64,000 nucleotides of DNA. Source: Arcobacter cryaerophilus gv. crypticus. Its GTDB lineage: Bacteria > Campylobacterota > Campylobacteria > Campylobacterales > Arcobacteraceae. A program made the translations under genes and the position numbers. Each line of letters starts with the position of its first letter. The stretch's first letter is position 1. The stretch lies in contig NZ_NXGI01000056.1 of assembly GCF_002993025.1 (NCBI RefSeq), positions 94,565 through 158,564 of the forward strand. Reading direction: 5' to 3'. This document shows, in pieces, positions 62,946-64,000 of this stretch. The notes under the pieces were generated by a model. It was given only the letters and a program-made list of their open reading frames with translations, was not told the DNA's origin and did not search any database.

Positions 62946-63050
62946 TTAAATACTCTTAATATCTTTTGCAATCTCATCAATAGCCAAACTAGCTTTTTTA
63001 TATAAAACTTTTGAGTAAAGTGAATCATTTAAAAATACACTTGGTTCTAT
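62946..63050 (-). pseudogene. 34-codon 3' fragment of an unknown gene
   Basis: On the minus strand a frame without a start codon reads IEPSVFLNDSLYSKVLY, then KKASLAIDEIAKDIKSI and stop. The composition is protein-like, and it is cut at its 5' side by a stop next to the gene at 63055. It looks like the tail of a gene lost when accessory DNA was exchanged. The parent family is not recognised. Confidence 0.4.
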
Positions 63051-63054
63051 TTAA

Positions 63055-63390
63055 TTAATTTTCTGGAAGTCCTGAAATTATCATATCACATTTAAATGTT
63101 TCAACTTTTAAATCATCATAATATACTCCAAAAATAATCACTGTATCTATTGGTACAATCTCATTAATTTTTATCATAAATTTTTCTAGATCACCTATGT
63201 TTAAATGTTCATTTGGAATTATGAAATTAATCAATACTCCTTTTGCTTGTTTTAAATCATTCATGATTGGTTTAAAAACAACATCCGCTATATCATCTTT
63301 ACTAAAAGTTAATAAAATTCGTTCAATCCTACCACCTTTAGCTAAGATATATTTATAATCCTCATCATTTACTTCAATATAACTTTTCAT
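63055..63390 (-). CDS. Hypothetical protein behind a shared dyad promoter
   Basis: 111 residues, alpha/beta pattern (GGRIERILLTFSKDDIADVV, GVLINFIIPNEHLNIGDLEKF, VPIDTVIIFGVYYDDL). Good ribosome-binding site GAGGAG. No signal peptide or motif. It is far from the other dyad-controlled genes yet has the same promoter arrangement. No family recognised. Confidence 0.6.
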   Translation of the reverse strand: MKSYIEVNDEDYKYILAKGGRIERILLTFSKDDIADVVFKPIMNDLKQAKGVLINFIIPNEHLNIGDLEKFMIKINEIVPIDTVIIFGVYYDDLKVETFKCDMIISGLPEN

Positions 63391-63433
63391 CTATTTTCTC
63401 CTCAAATTATTTAATATAGTTTAATATAGTAGT

Positions 63434-63450
63434 TGGACAAAAAAGTGTCT
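63434..63450 (-). promoter_or_regulatory. Shared dyad operator, copy 5 (weaker -10)
   Basis: On the minus strand AGACA-CTTTTT-TGTCC is followed after 11 bases (AACTACTATAT) by TAAACT, 44 bases upstream of the gene start at 63,390. The -10 is the weakest of the five. Confidence 0.55.
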
Positions 63451-63459
63451 TAGTTTATT

Positions 63460-63854
63460 TTAGATATTAATTTCATAAGAAATATTTCTTCCAGCAGTTC
63501 CTTCAATTTGTTTAATACAGTTTAATTCTATTAATTGTGCTAAATCTCTTGAAGCTGTTGTTGAAGAGCTATTTGAGATTGACATATATTTTTTCTTTGT
63601 TAAATTTCCTTTAAAATTATCAATTCCAATATCAAGTATAAAATTTAAAACTTTTATTTGTCTAGAATTTAAATTTTTATCTCTATTTTTATCCCAAAAT
63701 TTTGTTTTTATAATTATAAAATTTAATCTATCTTTTGCATCGATTAAGGCTTTATATAAAGTTTGCAAGAACCACTCACACCAAAAAGTAATATCTAAAA
63801 AATTATCCTCTTTTTTTATATATCCTGTTGTATATTCTAGTGCTTTATAATAAC
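63460..63854 (-). pseudogene. Fic-family protein, 3' part, cut by an IS21-like end
   Basis: About 131 residues of the end of a Fic protein remain: YYKALEYTTGYIKKEDNF, LDITFWCEWFLQTLYKAL, KNLNSRQIKVLNFILDIGI, then a winged-helix C-terminus (ISNSSSTTASRDLAQLIELNC). The Fic motif HPFxxGNGR is missing. The frame runs on to an ATG at 63879, but those bases belong to the mobile-element end, so an in-frame short fusion of 139 residues may be made. The intact gene would AMPylate targets. Confidence 0.72.
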
Positions 63855-64000
63855 TGTTGAGACGCATGAATTTGGCCACCCAAACGCATAAAGACTTGGC
63901 CAGTTGAGGAGTTAAAAAGTATTCTTACAAAATTATATCATAAGTGGCCAAATGTTTTTATTTTTTTGCTAAATATTCTCTCATTGAACCACCTCTTAAT
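63855..64000. mobile_element. Terminal part of an IS21-like element, continues beyond the window
   Basis: The end begins TGTTGAGACGCATGAATTTG at the break in fic. Two internal copies of a module ACGCAT-N5/7-TTGGCCA occur (63863-63878 and 63893 on), and GTGGCCA recurs near 63944. Repeated TGGCCA modules behind a TG end are known for IS21-family ends. A minus-strand frame ending at 63958 (last residues GGSMREYLAKK) would be the 3' end of its last gene, about 100 bases from the tip. Confidence 0.5.

Noticed and set aside
53959..63460. Integron-type gene cassette array, because single genes in one direction alternate with a repeated dyad
   Set aside because: The dyads are only 16 bases, lack GTTRRRY cores and attC-length arms, and no integron integrase is present. 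Their fixed distance to -10 boxes fits an operator better.

Overview
The window is AT-rich chromosomal DNA of a campylobacterotal bacterium, most likely Arcobacteraceae (Arcobacter/Aliarcobacter type). This rests on gene content and order (lnt/yajC-secD-secF-leuS-lptE-folC; tRNA-Thr-Tyr-Gly-tuf-rpmG-tRNA-Trp-secE-nusG-rplKAJL-rpoB-rpoC), strong A/T codon preference, and rpoB and rpoC as separate overlapping genes rather than the fusion known from Helicobacter. The species is not determined.

Bases 1-46,160 are mostly housekeeping backbone. They hold a partial CCA-adding enzyme, apolipoprotein N-acyltransferase, YajC/SecD/SecF, a motAB cluster, leuS, lptE, folC, and an SF2 helicase fused to what looks like a catalytically dead primase domain of the TOTE type. 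A periplasmic rhodanese, mfd, a hipA-hipB module in reversed order with its own operator, a GNAT remnant, tamA-tamB, a class A PBP, an orphan ABC ATPase, gpmI, mraY and murD follow. Then come four tRNAs, tuf, the ribosomal/secE/nusG cluster with several leader hairpins, and rpoBC.

Accessory DNA starts just after the yciI-like gene at about 46,270. A P4-type integrase is followed by a complete IS256-family insertion (47,555-48,899, with an 8-bp target duplication). Next come an AlpA-like protein, a replisome-organizer-like protein and a ColE1/MOB-HEN mobilization region (mobC, mobA, and mobB and mobD nested inside mobA in another frame), with a highly structured candidate oriT at about 53,064-53,233. 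This reads as an integrated mobilizable element; its right boundary is not seen.

Bases 53,345-64,000 are a run of minus-strand accessory genes. They hold small unknown proteins, an M28 peptidase, a 5'-nucleotidase operon, a protein built of 20-residue tandem repeats, and a tightly overlapping three-gene operon (DUF2779 nuclease-like, DUF262 with HNH/DUF1524, DUF262) that looks like a defence system. Five of the transcription units share the same promoter architecture, AGACA-N6-TGTCY-N11-(-10 box), suggesting one regulator for this cluster. The window ends in a fic gene cut by the end of an IS21-like element.

The two most interesting observations are the five-copy operator/promoter pattern and the DUF2779-DUF262-DUF262 operon. 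The nested mob genes and the degenerate primase-helicase come next.
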